Positions 55,922-63,884 of a stretch of 64,000 nucleotides of DNA are shown here, piece after piece (within the stretch, counting starts at the first letter, position 1; each line of letters starts with the position of its first letter). A program made the position numbers and the translations under genes. This DNA comes from Trinickia dabaoshanensis (GTDB lineage Bacteria > Pseudomonadota > Gammaproteobacteria > Burkholderiales > Burkholderiaceae). The notes below the pieces were generated by a model that saw only the letters and a program-made list of their open reading frames with translations, was not told where the DNA came from and did not search any database. Where the stretch lies: the NCBI RefSeq assembly GCF_002879885.1, contig NZ_PNYA01000010.1, positions 161,245-225,244 on the forward strand, given 5' to 3'.

Positions 55922-57389
55922 CTGTATCCTCGATCGGAATGCGCAGTTCGACGGTGGTGCCGTCCCCGGGGCGGCCGGAAATGGTCAAGCTACCGCCGAA
56001 GTGCCGCGCTCGTTCGTGCATCCCGAAGATGCCCCATGACTGACCGCTGACCGGGTCCTTGCGCGCGATGCCCTTGCCGTTGTCCTTGACCTCGATGACG
56101 ATTTCTCCGTTCCGGGCCTGCGCCCGGATGCTGACATGCGATGCGTTCGCATGGCGCACGGTATTGGTCAGCGCCTCCTGCACGACTCGAAACAGCATCG
56201 TGCTCAGTTCGGCGTCGATCGAGCGCGCCGATAGCGCGCTATCGATCGAGCAGTCGCACATGAGATCCGATCGCGTTTGAATCTGGTTGGCATACCACTT
56301 CATGGCTTCCCACACGCCCAACTGATCCAAGACGCTCGGCCTCAAATCGGTAATGACTCGCCGCACGGCCCCGATCGCGTCATCGGCGAGGCGCGTCGCA
56401 TCCACGAGCAGCGGGTCCGCCGTACCGCCCGCTTGAAGGGTCCGCTCGACCGATACGGACACATAGGCCTTGATGCCCGTCAGCAGGCTTCCGAGCTCGT
56501 CGTGGATCTCTTGAGCGATGCGTTTGCGCTCGTTCTCCTTGATCCGCTCTTGGTGCGCGGCCAGCGACCGCAGTTCGGCTTGCGACCGCTGCAACGTTTG
56601 CTCGGCGAGCTTGCTATGCGTCACGTCGAGCAAGATGCCTTGGATCGGCGGGCGAGCCGAGCCGTCGTGGATGACTTGCGCTTCGTCGCGAAACCAAAAG
56701 ATCTTACCGTCCTTGGCCGTCATGCGATATTCGATGCTCAGCGGCTCGCGGTTCGCGCGACTCGCCGTCACCGCTTCGATGACCCGGTCGCGATCTTCGG
56801 GGTGAACATGCATCTCATGGAACGACGGACCCGATAGCCACTCCTCGGCCGTAAAGCCGAGCATGGCGATCTGCGGACTCACGTATTCGAGCCGGTTTTG
56901 CGCGGTCGACCAGATATAGGTGATGGCTTGGATCTGTTCGACCAGTGTTCGAAACCGCGCTTCCGCCGCGCGCTTCGCTTCGAGCAATCGCTGGGCGCCC
57001 AGCATGCGCTCGATCGCGGCCGATATCTGCCCGAGGTAATTGCGATCGGCATCCTTGGTCAGATAATCGCGGGCGCCGCGGCGCATCAATTCCACGGCCA
57101 ATGCCGCGCTGCTCCCGCCGGTCAGCACCATGACCGGAACGGACACTTCTCCGTTCTCTTGTGCGAGCGCCTCGAGAAACTCGAGACCGGTTTGATCGGG
57201 CAGGTGATAGTCGAGCAAGATGCAATCGGGCCGCTGCTGGGCGGCGAGCTGCAAGCCCTGTTCGCCCGTGTCGGCCTCGATGAATACATACTGGCGCTCG
57301 CTATCCGCCGCGAGCGCCCGCTTGCTCGCGATTCGATCGACGAGATCGTCCTCGACGAGCAGGATACGGATTTCGCGTGGTGCAGACAT
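55911..57389 (-). CDS. receiver-PAS-HisKA_3 sensor kinase (NarX/DegS-like output)
   Basis: Soluble signalling protein of 492 residues. An N-terminal receiver (Asp60 in CILLDYHLPDQTG, Lys112) is followed by a PAS/PAC module (ITYIWSTAQNRLEYVSPQIAML). Then comes the HisKA_3 dimerisation helix with phospho-His in RIAQEIHDELGSLLTG, and an HATPase domain (NTVRHANA, NGKGI). The receiver would accept phosphate from the upstream kinase or CheY-like protein, and the kinase part passes it to the NarL-type regulator. Start at 57389. Confidence 0.92.
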   Translation of the reverse strand: MSAPREIRILLVEDDLVDRIASKRALAADSERQYVFIEADTGEQGLQLAAQQRPDCILLDYHLPDQTGLEFLEALAQENGEVSVPVMVLTGGSSAALAVELMRRGARDYLTKDADRNYLGQISAAIERMLGAQRLLEAKRAAEARFRTLVEQIQAITYIWSTAQNRLEYVSPQIAMLGFTAEEWLSGPSFHEMHVHPEDRDRVIEAVTASRANREPLSIEYRMTAKDGKIFWFRDEAQVIHDGSARPPIQGILLDVTHSKLAEQTLQRSQAELRSLAAHQERIKENERKRIAQEIHDELGSLLTGIKAYVSVSVERTLQAGGTADPLLVDATRLADDAIGAVRRVITDLRPSVLDQLGVWEAMKWYANQIQTRSDLMCDCSIDSALSARSIDAELSTMLFRVVQEALTNTVRHANASHVSIRAQARNGEIVIEVKDNGKGIARKDPVSGQSWGIFGMHERARHFGGSLTISGRPGDGTTVELRIPIEDTDGH

Positions 57390-57427
57390 ATCGCTCCGGC
57401 AATCGGCATGACGACGGCACAATGCCG

Positions 57428-57841
57428 TCAGGGAAGCTCGCTCAGCGACCAGTAGACGTCGATCGAGCGCATGACATCGACGAATTGACGATAGTCGACC
57501 GGCTTGGCCATATAACCGGCCACGCTGAAATTGAAACTGTCGACCTTGTCCTCTTGCTCCTTCGAGGTCGTCAGCACGACCACCGGGATTCGCTTCAAAT
57601 GCTCGTCGTTCTTGATCACCTCGAGGAATTCGATGCCGCTCATGACCGGCATATTCAAATCCAGCAAGATGATGCAGGGCATCGCGTTTTGCGGGTCGCG
57701 CAGATAGGCGATCGCGTTCTCGCCGTTTTCTTGGCGTACGACCGGATTCGTGACGTGGATTTCCTTGAGCGCACGCCGGATCGTCATGACGTCGACGTCG
57801 TCGTCCTCCACGACTAGGATGGGCTTGTTCGGAATCCTCAT
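57428..57841 (-). CDS. CheY-like response regulator (Rcp1-type)
   Basis: Receiver-only protein of 137 residues: VVEDDDVD acidic pocket, Asp61 in ILLDLNMPVMSG, Lys113 in YMAKPVD. The extended loop before the Asp and the C terminus resemble Rcp1-like partners of phytochrome-type kinases. Its ATG overlaps the kinase stop by four bases, so the two are translationally coupled. Confidence 0.94.
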   Translation of the reverse strand: MRIPNKPILVVEDDDVDVMTIRRALKEIHVTNPVVRQENGENAIAYLRDPQNAMPCIILLDLNMPVMSGIEFLEVIKNDEHLKRIPVVVLTTSKEQEDKVDSFNFSVAGYMAKPVDYRQFVDVMRSIDVYWSLSELP

Positions 57842-58980
57842 GCGTTGTTCTCCGTCGATGGGGCAAGCATTTGCCGCGGTAGAGTGAAATGAAAAGTACT
57901 GCCTGAGCCCACCTCTGATTCGAGCCAGGCCTGGCCGCCGTACATCTCGACTATTTTCTTGACCAAGGCCAAGCCGACCCCCGTGCTTTCGAACTGATCG
58001 CGCGGCGTCAGTGTTTGAAAGAGTTGGAAAATTCTTTCGAAGTGCCGTTTCTCGATGCCGGGGCCGTTATCGGAGACGGAAAACCGCAGGGCATCGTCCT
58101 GCTCGGCGCATTCGACACGAATACGACCGGCCGGTTTATCCATGTATTTGATCGAATTCGACAACAGATTTTGAAAGACCTGTTGAATCCGCGTCTTGTC
58201 CGCGAACAACGCGGGGAGGTGCCCCGCCACCTCGATCTCGATGTGCGGCGGCGGCGCCAAGAGATCGATGACCTCGCGCAGCAAGACGTTCAAATCCACG
58301 CGCGTCGATGTTTCCTTGATCCGGCCGGCGCGAGAGTATTCGAGAATGCCGTCGATAAGGGCGCTCATGCGATGCACGCGGCCGATCAACAGCCGCATGT
58401 GCTCTTTACCTTCCTCGTCGAATTTGTCGGCATAGTCCTGCGACAGCCAATCCGCCAGCGAACCGATTCCGCGCAGGGGGGCCTTCAGATCGTGCGATAC
58501 GACGTAGGCAAAGTTGGTCAACTCCTCGTTCGCGGCGCTGATTTCCTGCATCAGCGCGCGCAAACGGGCTTCGCTGTCGCGCAGCGCCTGCTCCGCTTTC
58601 TTGCGCAGCGTGACGTCGTGGATCGTCGCCATGACGAGCTTGAGCCCACGGTCGGTTTCCAAGGGCGATAAGCTCACCTCGATGGGAATCTCGGTGCCGT
58701 CCTTACGTTGCCCGCGCAACTCCATGCCCACGCCCATTGGACGCGCTCTCAATTGCGAGAAGTAATCCACGCGCTCATGAACGTGCGCCGCGCGGAATCG
58801 CTCGGGCATCAGAATCTCGAGTGCCTGCCCGATCATCTCTTGGTTCGAATAGCCGAATAGGCGTTCCGCGGGTGGATTGGCGAGCGCGATTCGACCGTCT
58901 CGATCGACGATGATCAAAGCGTCTGCTGCCGAACTCAGCAGCCAGTCGAGTGTTTGGCCTTCGAGGATGTGGTTTTGCAT
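57838..58980 (-). CDS. PAS-domain sensor histidine kinase
   Basis: Soluble kinase of 380 residues. N-terminal PAS domain (LLSSAADALIIVDRDGRIALANPPAERLFGYS, with PAC region GTEIPIEVSLSPL), then a coiled linker. HisKA box VVSHDLKAPLRGI and HATPase motifs NLLSNSIKY, DNGPGI and STGVGLALVKKIVEMYGG follow. No membrane segments, so it senses a cytoplasmic signal. First gene of a four-gene phosphorelay operon. Start at 58980. Confidence 0.94.
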   Translation of the reverse strand: MQNHILEGQTLDWLLSSAADALIIVDRDGRIALANPPAERLFGYSNQEMIGQALEILMPERFRAAHVHERVDYFSQLRARPMGVGMELRGQRKDGTEIPIEVSLSPLETDRGLKLVMATIHDVTLRKKAEQALRDSEARLRALMQEISAANEELTNFAYVVSHDLKAPLRGIGSLADWLSQDYADKFDEEGKEHMRLLIGRVHRMSALIDGILEYSRAGRIKETSTRVDLNVLLREVIDLLAPPPHIEIEVAGHLPALFADKTRIQQVFQNLLSNSIKYMDKPAGRIRVECAEQDDALRFSVSDNGPGIEKRHFERIFQLFQTLTPRDQFESTGVGLALVKKIVEMYGGQAWLESEVGSGSTFHFTLPRQMLAPSTENNA

Positions 58981-59199
58981 AGGTGCGTAAGTCAGTGGTG
59001 GGCTTGCGCGCCGTCCGGCGCGCGCATCGGATTCGCCGCTTATCGCGGAGCCGATTCGGTGCGAGATACCCGACCGACGTAATTGAGGGATTTTAACAGT
59101 GCGCAAGGTTTTTTCGATGCATCTGCGCGCTTAGGGGCGTCGTTTCGAGGTGAAAGGCGGCCGGCGGCGGGCGGGCGAGGGGAGTGCTTGACGCAGGTC

Positions 59200-60531
59200 A
59201 TGTCTGCGGGCGCGCGGTCAGTGGAAGATATGCGCTCCAGTGTCACTACGATCCGGCCGCGCGTCATGCACGCCATGCACTTTAGTTATCCCGGGCCAGA
59301 ATGGTTTGTGCAGGCCCTTGGTGCGTCCTACGTCGAGTCGTGGATCAGGGCTAGCCGTCAACCGCATTGGTTCCGCCCATCGACGTTGGCCGTTTTTGCG
59401 CCCCTCCCCCGGAGGAAGGGCGAGGGCGACGCATCGGGCAACGACGACGTTCGCGCGAATCTGTTGCGGCAAGAAATGTCGCTCTTCGCGCGAAAGCACG
59501 GCACCCGCGCCGGCTTGGCGCAGGTGTATTGGTCCGTTGGCGTAACGGCCTTGCCCGAGTCCGCGTTGGCGCGTGTCCACGCGAGCATGATCGACTCGTA
59601 CGACGTTCAGGAAAACGCCGAGTTCATCGCGCATGTCGCGATGGATTCCCGTCCGCCCGAGCAGCTCTCGACATTGCGCGCGCTGGGCGTCACGACTTTG
59701 CGTGCGAGTATCGCCGCGACGCGGACGGCCAACACGGCATCGATCGAGCGATTTTTCGACGAGGCGCGCGAAGCGGGGTTTCGCTGCGTCGCAGTCGATT
59801 TACCCATCGCGGTACCCACCGTGCCGATGCGGACGGTGCGGGAATGGGCGGCGGTCCTTTCCACATACCGGCCCAGCCGCATTTTTCTCGCTCGCCCGGG
59901 CTCGGATCATCTTGCCCGCAGATTGGGCGTGCGGTGGGAGGACACGGGTCTCGTGCGGCGCGCCTGGCAAGAAGCGTATGCGACGTTCATCGGAGCGGGC
60001 TACGAATATGTTGCTCACGACGTGTTCGCCCGGCGCTCCGATGCGTTCGCCGAGGCCAAGCGGCTGGCGACGCTCGTGCCCGGCCCATACGGCTATTGCA
60101 CGCGCGTTTCGCATACGTCGATCGCGATCGGCCCGGGTGCGATCGGTAACGTGGGTCCTATGCAATATCAGAACTACCGCGATCAGAAAACCTACGCCGC
60201 GATGTTGCAGGCGGAAAGACTGCCGATCGAGCGCGGGTTTCTTGCCACGGCCGACGACTTGGTGCGCCGCGCGATCATGGCGGCGCTGCTGACGAACTTC
60301 TCGGTGGATATCGAAGCGATCGAGCAATGCTACGGCATCGATTTCCCGGTGGCGTTTCGCCGGGAGTTGGCCGCGCTCGACGCGTTGCGGCGGGAAGGGG
60401 CGGTCGAGATCGGGGAAACGCAGCTCCAGGTTACCTCGATCGGCCGCGTCGCATGCGATCGTATTGCCGACGTTTTCGATCGCTACATCCGACGCGTGGA
60501 ACAAGCCCGGCCCGAGCGCGATGGATTGTGA
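59200..60531 (+). CDS. HemN-like protein lacking the radical-SAM cysteine motif
   Basis: About 443 residues. The second half resembles oxygen-independent coproporphyrinogen III oxidase: LRALGVTTLRASIAATRTANTAS, IGPGAIGNVGPMQYQNYRDQKTY and a C-terminal HemN region (TADDLVRRAIMAALLTNFSVDIEAIEQCYGIDF, ending VFDRYIRR). The N-terminal YPGPEWFVQALG also fits HemN. The CxxxCxxC cluster motif is absent, replaced by a segment FAPLPRRKGEG, so classical radical-SAM chemistry is not possible. ATG at 59200 or 59230 may be used. Upstream of the FNR-type gene. Confidence 0.78.
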   Translation: MSAGARSVEDMRSSVTTIRPRVMHAMHFSYPGPEWFVQALGASYVESWIRASRQPHWFRPSTLAVFAPLPRRKGEGDASGNDDVRANLLRQEMSLFARKHGTRAGLAQVYWSVGVTALPESALARVHASMIDSYDVQENAEFIAHVAMDSRPPEQLSTLRALGVTTLRASIAATRTANTASIERFFDEAREAGFRCVAVDLPIAVPTVPMRTVREWAAVLSTYRPSRIFLARPGSDHLARRLGVRWEDTGLVRRAWQEAYATFIGAGYEYVAHDVFARRSDAFAEAKRLATLVPGPYGYCTRVSHTSIAIGPGAIGNVGPMQYQNYRDQKTYAAMLQAERLPIERGFLATADDLVRRAIMAALLTNFSVDIEAIEQCYGIDFPVAFRRELAALDALRREGAVEIGETQLQVTSIGRVACDRIADVFDRYIRRVEQARPERDGL

Positions 60532-60598
60532 GCCCGCGCGTGCAGAGCGAGCATCTCCGTTCGAATCCCGCGGAACGACCGTCCGCAGGGCGTGTCCT

Positions 60599-60614
60599 GT
60601 AGGGGATCCCCTAC
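60599..60614. promoter_or_regulatory. perfect 16-base palindrome upstream of the FNR-type gene
   Basis: GTAGGGGATCCCCTAC, in the 213-base gap between the HemN-like and fnr-like genes, about 130 bases before the latter. It is a plausible operator (for instance for the linked NarL-type regulator). It is also near the 3' end of the HemN-like gene, so a hairpin role is possible. Confidence 0.45.
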
Positions 60615-60744
60615 GAAATGCGACATGGATCGCCGATAGTCGCGGCGCGACCCGTGCCCGACAATTCGTCCTAACGGTGGTAGACGACGTACCGACGTAC
60701 GAAAGTGTTCCGCCGATCGATCCACGTCCCCTGGGAGCACGGAC

Positions 60745-61623
60745 ATGCACAGCACGACACTCGCGGAAATCGAACTCGGCGCGCCGCGCGCGGCAATGAG
60801 CCTACCGCACCGTGCGGCGGGCCGGTTGGCAACCCAAGGGGCACGCGCGGCGGCCGAAGCGCCCATCGCATGGCATGCGCAATTGCCTGAATCCACGCCG
60901 AACGCGGCGCGGGCAGCGGAGCGCAACGACTGCGAGCATTGCAGTTCGCGTAAATTTTGTATGCCCGAGGGCTTCGACACGAAGAAGGCCGGAGCGCAAA
61001 ACGGCGTTTTCGGTAACACCCGCAAGGTCAAACAAGGCGAAGCGATCTTCCGGGCCGGCGAGCCGTTCAAAAATCTCTATGTCGCTAAAGTCGGTTCATG
61101 CAAGACGGTCGCGATCGATAACGACGGCCGCGAGCAGATTATCGGCTTTCCGATCGCGGGCGAATTCATCGGCTTGGATGGCATCGGTACCGGCGTACAT
61201 GCGTTCGACGCCGTTGCGCTCGAAGATGGCGTCGTCTGTGCGCTTCCGTTCAATGCGCTGACCGAGATGAGCGAGCACGATTTCAGCTTGAGAAGCCACC
61301 TGCATAAGCTGATGAGCCGGGAGCTCGTCCGCGAATCGGCGCTGCTGATGCTGATGGGGCGGATGACGGCGCTCGAGCGGTTGGTCTCGTTTCTGCTCAA
61401 CATCTCCAAGCGGTATGCGCAGCGCGGGTATTCGTCGCATGATTTCAATCTGCGGATGACGCGCGACGAGATTGGGTGCCACTTGGGTTTGACGCTTGAA
61501 ACGGTGAGCCGCAGCCTGTCCAAGCTGAGCTCGCTCGGGCTCGTTAAGTGCGCCGGCAAGCAAGTGTCCATCATCGATATGGCGGGGCTCGAAGAGGTCA
61601 GCGGGCATTACATTCCGCACTGA
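60745..61623 (+). CDS. FNR-type Fe-S oxygen-sensing regulator (CRP/FNR family)
   Basis: Regulator of 292 residues. Cluster ligands Cys63, Cys66 and Cys72 (CEHCSSRKFC) and Cys165 (VVCALPF) match E. coli FNR, with the same 2-, 5- and 92-residue gaps. A cyclic-nucleotide-like sensor domain (IFRAGEPFKNLYVAKVG) follows. The C-terminal helix-turn-helix is LGLTLETVSRSLSKLSSLGL with the E-SR pattern that reads TTGAT half-sites. The N-terminal extension of about 45 residues is longer than usual. No FNR box was found nearby. Confidence 0.95.
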   Translation: MHSTTLAEIELGAPRAAMSLPHRAAGRLATQGARAAAEAPIAWHAQLPESTPNAARAAERNDCEHCSSRKFCMPEGFDTKKAGAQNGVFGNTRKVKQGEAIFRAGEPFKNLYVAKVGSCKTVAIDNDGREQIIGFPIAGEFIGLDGIGTGVHAFDAVALEDGVVCALPFNALTEMSEHDFSLRSHLHKLMSRELVRESALLMLMGRMTALERLVSFLLNISKRYAQRGYSSHDFNLRMTRDEIGCHLGLTLETVSRSLSKLSSLGLVKCAGKQVSIIDMAGLEEVSGHYIPH

Positions 61624-61654
61624 CCCGCCCGGCGCCGCGCTGCTCTTTTCGAAA

Positions 61655-63139
61655 CTACGTCCGGGCCGTGCTCCGGGTCGTTAGACGATTCCAAAGCATG
61701 CCTGCCCGGCTTCCGCTTCGGCAATAGGCAAGTATGGGCTTGGGCAATGCATCGACCAACGCGCCGAAGGCATCGACCTGCGCATCGTCGATGCTGCCGG
61801 CTTCGATCGGTAGATAGCGCGCTTCGATGCCCAATTCACGTGCGGCCGCGGCGATTTGTTCGAAAAACGGCTGGTCGGGGCCCTCGCCATCGGGGCGATT
61901 GCAGATCACGGACCGGAAGCCCGCATGGCGAATTGCCTTGAGATCGGCAGGCGCGATTTGCGGTGAAGTGGCGAATCCGCTTGAAGCGGTCGCGCGGCAT
62001 TGCTCGATGGCGCGACGCAGACACGACACCGCGAAGTCGATGTCGCGCTCCGTCGTATAGCGGCCCAAGCTCACGCGCACGGTTCGGGCGGCTGCATCCG
62101 CATCGAGGCCGATTGCCGTCAGTACATGCGACGGCGTGCCGGCGTTCGAGTTGCAGGCCGATGTGGAGGACACGGCGAGCGCATCGCCGAGCATTGCCGG
62201 ATAGAAGCCGGGCACATCGACGGTCAAGCTCAACGTATGAGGGATGCGCTTCGCAAGGCCAGCGTTTTCGGTGACATTTCCGAGTGCCAGGACGGACTCT
62301 TTCAAGCGCGCATTAAGCGTGGCGATCCTGGCGGTGTCGGTCTCGAGTTGGGATGCCGCCAATTCGCACGCGGTACCCATGCCGACGATCTGATGCGTTG
62401 CGAGCGTACCCGAACGCAATCCGCGCTCGTGTCCTCCGCCATGCATTTGAGGAGCGATGCGTTGGGCGACGTCGCGGCGGATAAAGAGCGCACCGATACC
62501 TTTTGGCCCATAGACCTTGTGCGCGGACATCGAGAGCAGGTCGATTCCGAGGGCGCGGACATCGATGGCGGTCTTGCCGAGCGCTTGGGCCGCATCGACA
62601 TGCAAGAGGGCGCCCGCGGCATGCACGATCCGAGCGATCGCAGCGATGTCGGTCAGCGTGCCGAGTTCGTTGTTCACGAGCATCAGCGATACGAGCCCCG
62701 TGTCCGCACGCAGGGCGGCGGTGACGGCTTCTGCCGTGATTTCGCCGTTCGATGACGGCGATAGATAGGTGACCGCAAACCCTCGCTGAGAGAGGCTCGC
62801 CATGGTATCGAGAACGGCCTTGTGCTCGAGCCGGCTCGTGATCAAGTGGCGCTTATCGGTGGCCGCGTCGGCGTAGCCTTTGAGCGCGAGGTTGTTCGAT
62901 TCGGTGGCGCCCGACGTCCAAATGATTTCATCCGCGTCGGCGCCGATCAGCGTGGCCACCTGGGCTCGCGCTTGTTCGACCTTTTTGCGCGCCAGTGTTC
63001 CGGCTGCGTGTGAGGTCGACGCGGGATTGCCAAATACACCATCGACACCCAGGCACGCGCACATCGCTTCGATCACGCGCGGATCGGCCGGCGTCGTGGC
63101 CGCGTAGTCGAGGTAATGCAACGGTTCGTTCACGCTCAT
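61655..63139 (-). CDS. cysteine desulfurase fused to a TIGR01244-like sulfurtransferase domain
   Basis: Two-domain protein of 494 residues. Residues 1-380 are an IscS/NifS-type PLP enzyme: PLP Lys208 (SMSAHKVYG) and persulfide Cys329 (SSTSACNSNAG), numbered almost as in E. coli IscS. Residues about 388-485 match the TIGR01244/DUF442 family: FATSPQIAPADLKAIRHAGF, VICNRPDGEGPDQP and a rhodanese-like loop YCRSGSR (Cys473). Sulfur could pass directly from Cys329 to Cys473. No isc genes adjoin it. Divergent from the accessory segment. Confidence 0.9.
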   Translation of the reverse strand: MSVNEPLHYLDYAATTPADPRVIEAMCACLGVDGVFGNPASTSHAAGTLARKKVEQARAQVATLIGADADEIIWTSGATESNNLALKGYADAATDKRHLITSRLEHKAVLDTMASLSQRGFAVTYLSPSSNGEITAEAVTAALRADTGLVSLMLVNNELGTLTDIAAIARIVHAAGALLHVDAAQALGKTAIDVRALGIDLLSMSAHKVYGPKGIGALFIRRDVAQRIAPQMHGGGHERGLRSGTLATHQIVGMGTACELAASQLETDTARIATLNARLKESVLALGNVTENAGLAKRIPHTLSLTVDVPGFYPAMLGDALAVSSTSACNSNAGTPSHVLTAIGLDADAAARTVRVSLGRYTTERDIDFAVSCLRRAIEQCRATASSGFATSPQIAPADLKAIRHAGFRSVICNRPDGEGPDQPFFEQIAAAARELGIEARYLPIEAGSIDDAQVDAFGALVDALPKPILAYCRSGSRAGMLWNRLTTRSTART

Positions 63140-63378
63140 GCTGATTCTCTTGCCAGTCTATAAGCGGACATGATATGGCGAGCGTGCTGGAAAATGGATC
63201 CAAAATTTATCGAGAATTCGAATATCGATAGAAGAATTTTCTCTTTGAGCGGGGTGCGAGATTTTGCGTCTGGTTCCTGTGTTGGGGCGAACCGATGGGC
63301 TTCGTCTGCGCGTGCGGGGCATGCGCGCGGCCGTGCCGCCACGGTGATCACCTCGCGAGCGGGCGCTACGAACCGTTG

Positions 63379-63573
63379 TCATCCACGGATCCCGATGGAG
63401 TCGCGACCAACTATGCGTATGACAATCGCGGGCGAATCACGTCTATCACGGTGAACCCCGGCGTGAGTCAGTCGGTGACAGGTTTTGCCTACGATTTAGC
63501 CGGTAACCTAGCGATCATTACCTTCCCCGACGGTTCTTCGTTGACCTACGCCTACGACGCGGCGCATAGTTAA
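63379..63573 (+). pseudogene. Rhs/YD-repeat gene remnant
   Basis: A short open stretch encodes two YD-type repeats (STDPDGVATNYAYDNRGRI and YDLAGNLAIITFPDGSSL), then TYAYDAAHS and a stop. Complete Rhs proteins exceed 1,000 residues, so this is a fragment. No start with a ribosome-binding site, and no Rhs sequence continues on either side. Confidence 0.75.
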
Positions 63574-63707
63574 AAGTCTTGTGAGACTTGGTGGAAGACG
63601 ACCGGGCGGCACTCTGGCGCCTATCGACTGTGTATGGACCGCGCTCGAGAGAACTACATCAGATGCTATCAGGACTGCAAAAGGGCCGGCGGCGAATGAG
63701 GAGCGTT

Positions 63708-63884
63708 ATGACGATTGATGCTATAACACGCGAACTAGTCGGCGATTGCTTGAGCCGGATTCGTGCGGCAGATGCTAGCGCCGCATTTGATCTTGCGTCG
63801 GTTTTTATGTCTCATGTTGACTCGAAGGATGTTGACATGAATTTGGCGGTCATAGAAGCCTTAGCGACACTAGCAGGCTGTTGA
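63708..63884 (+). CDS. small hypothetical protein, 3' end possibly replaced by an IS
   Basis: Starts MTIDAITRELVGDCLSRIR with GAGGAG upstream; 58 residues, helical and acidic. It is lower in GC than most of the window. It follows the Rhs remnant and so could have been an Rhs-linked immunity or cargo gene (inference). Its last codons GGC TGT TGA coincide with the apparent left end of an insertion sequence, so the original C terminus is probably lost. Confidence 0.5.
   Translation: MTIDAITRELVGDCLSRIRAADASAAFDLASVFMSHVDSKDVDMNLAVIEALATLAGC

Noticed and set aside
58981..60744. FNR box (TTGAT-N4-ATCAA) near the fnr-like or HemN-like gene
   Set aside because: Read both intergenic regions and found no convincing match.
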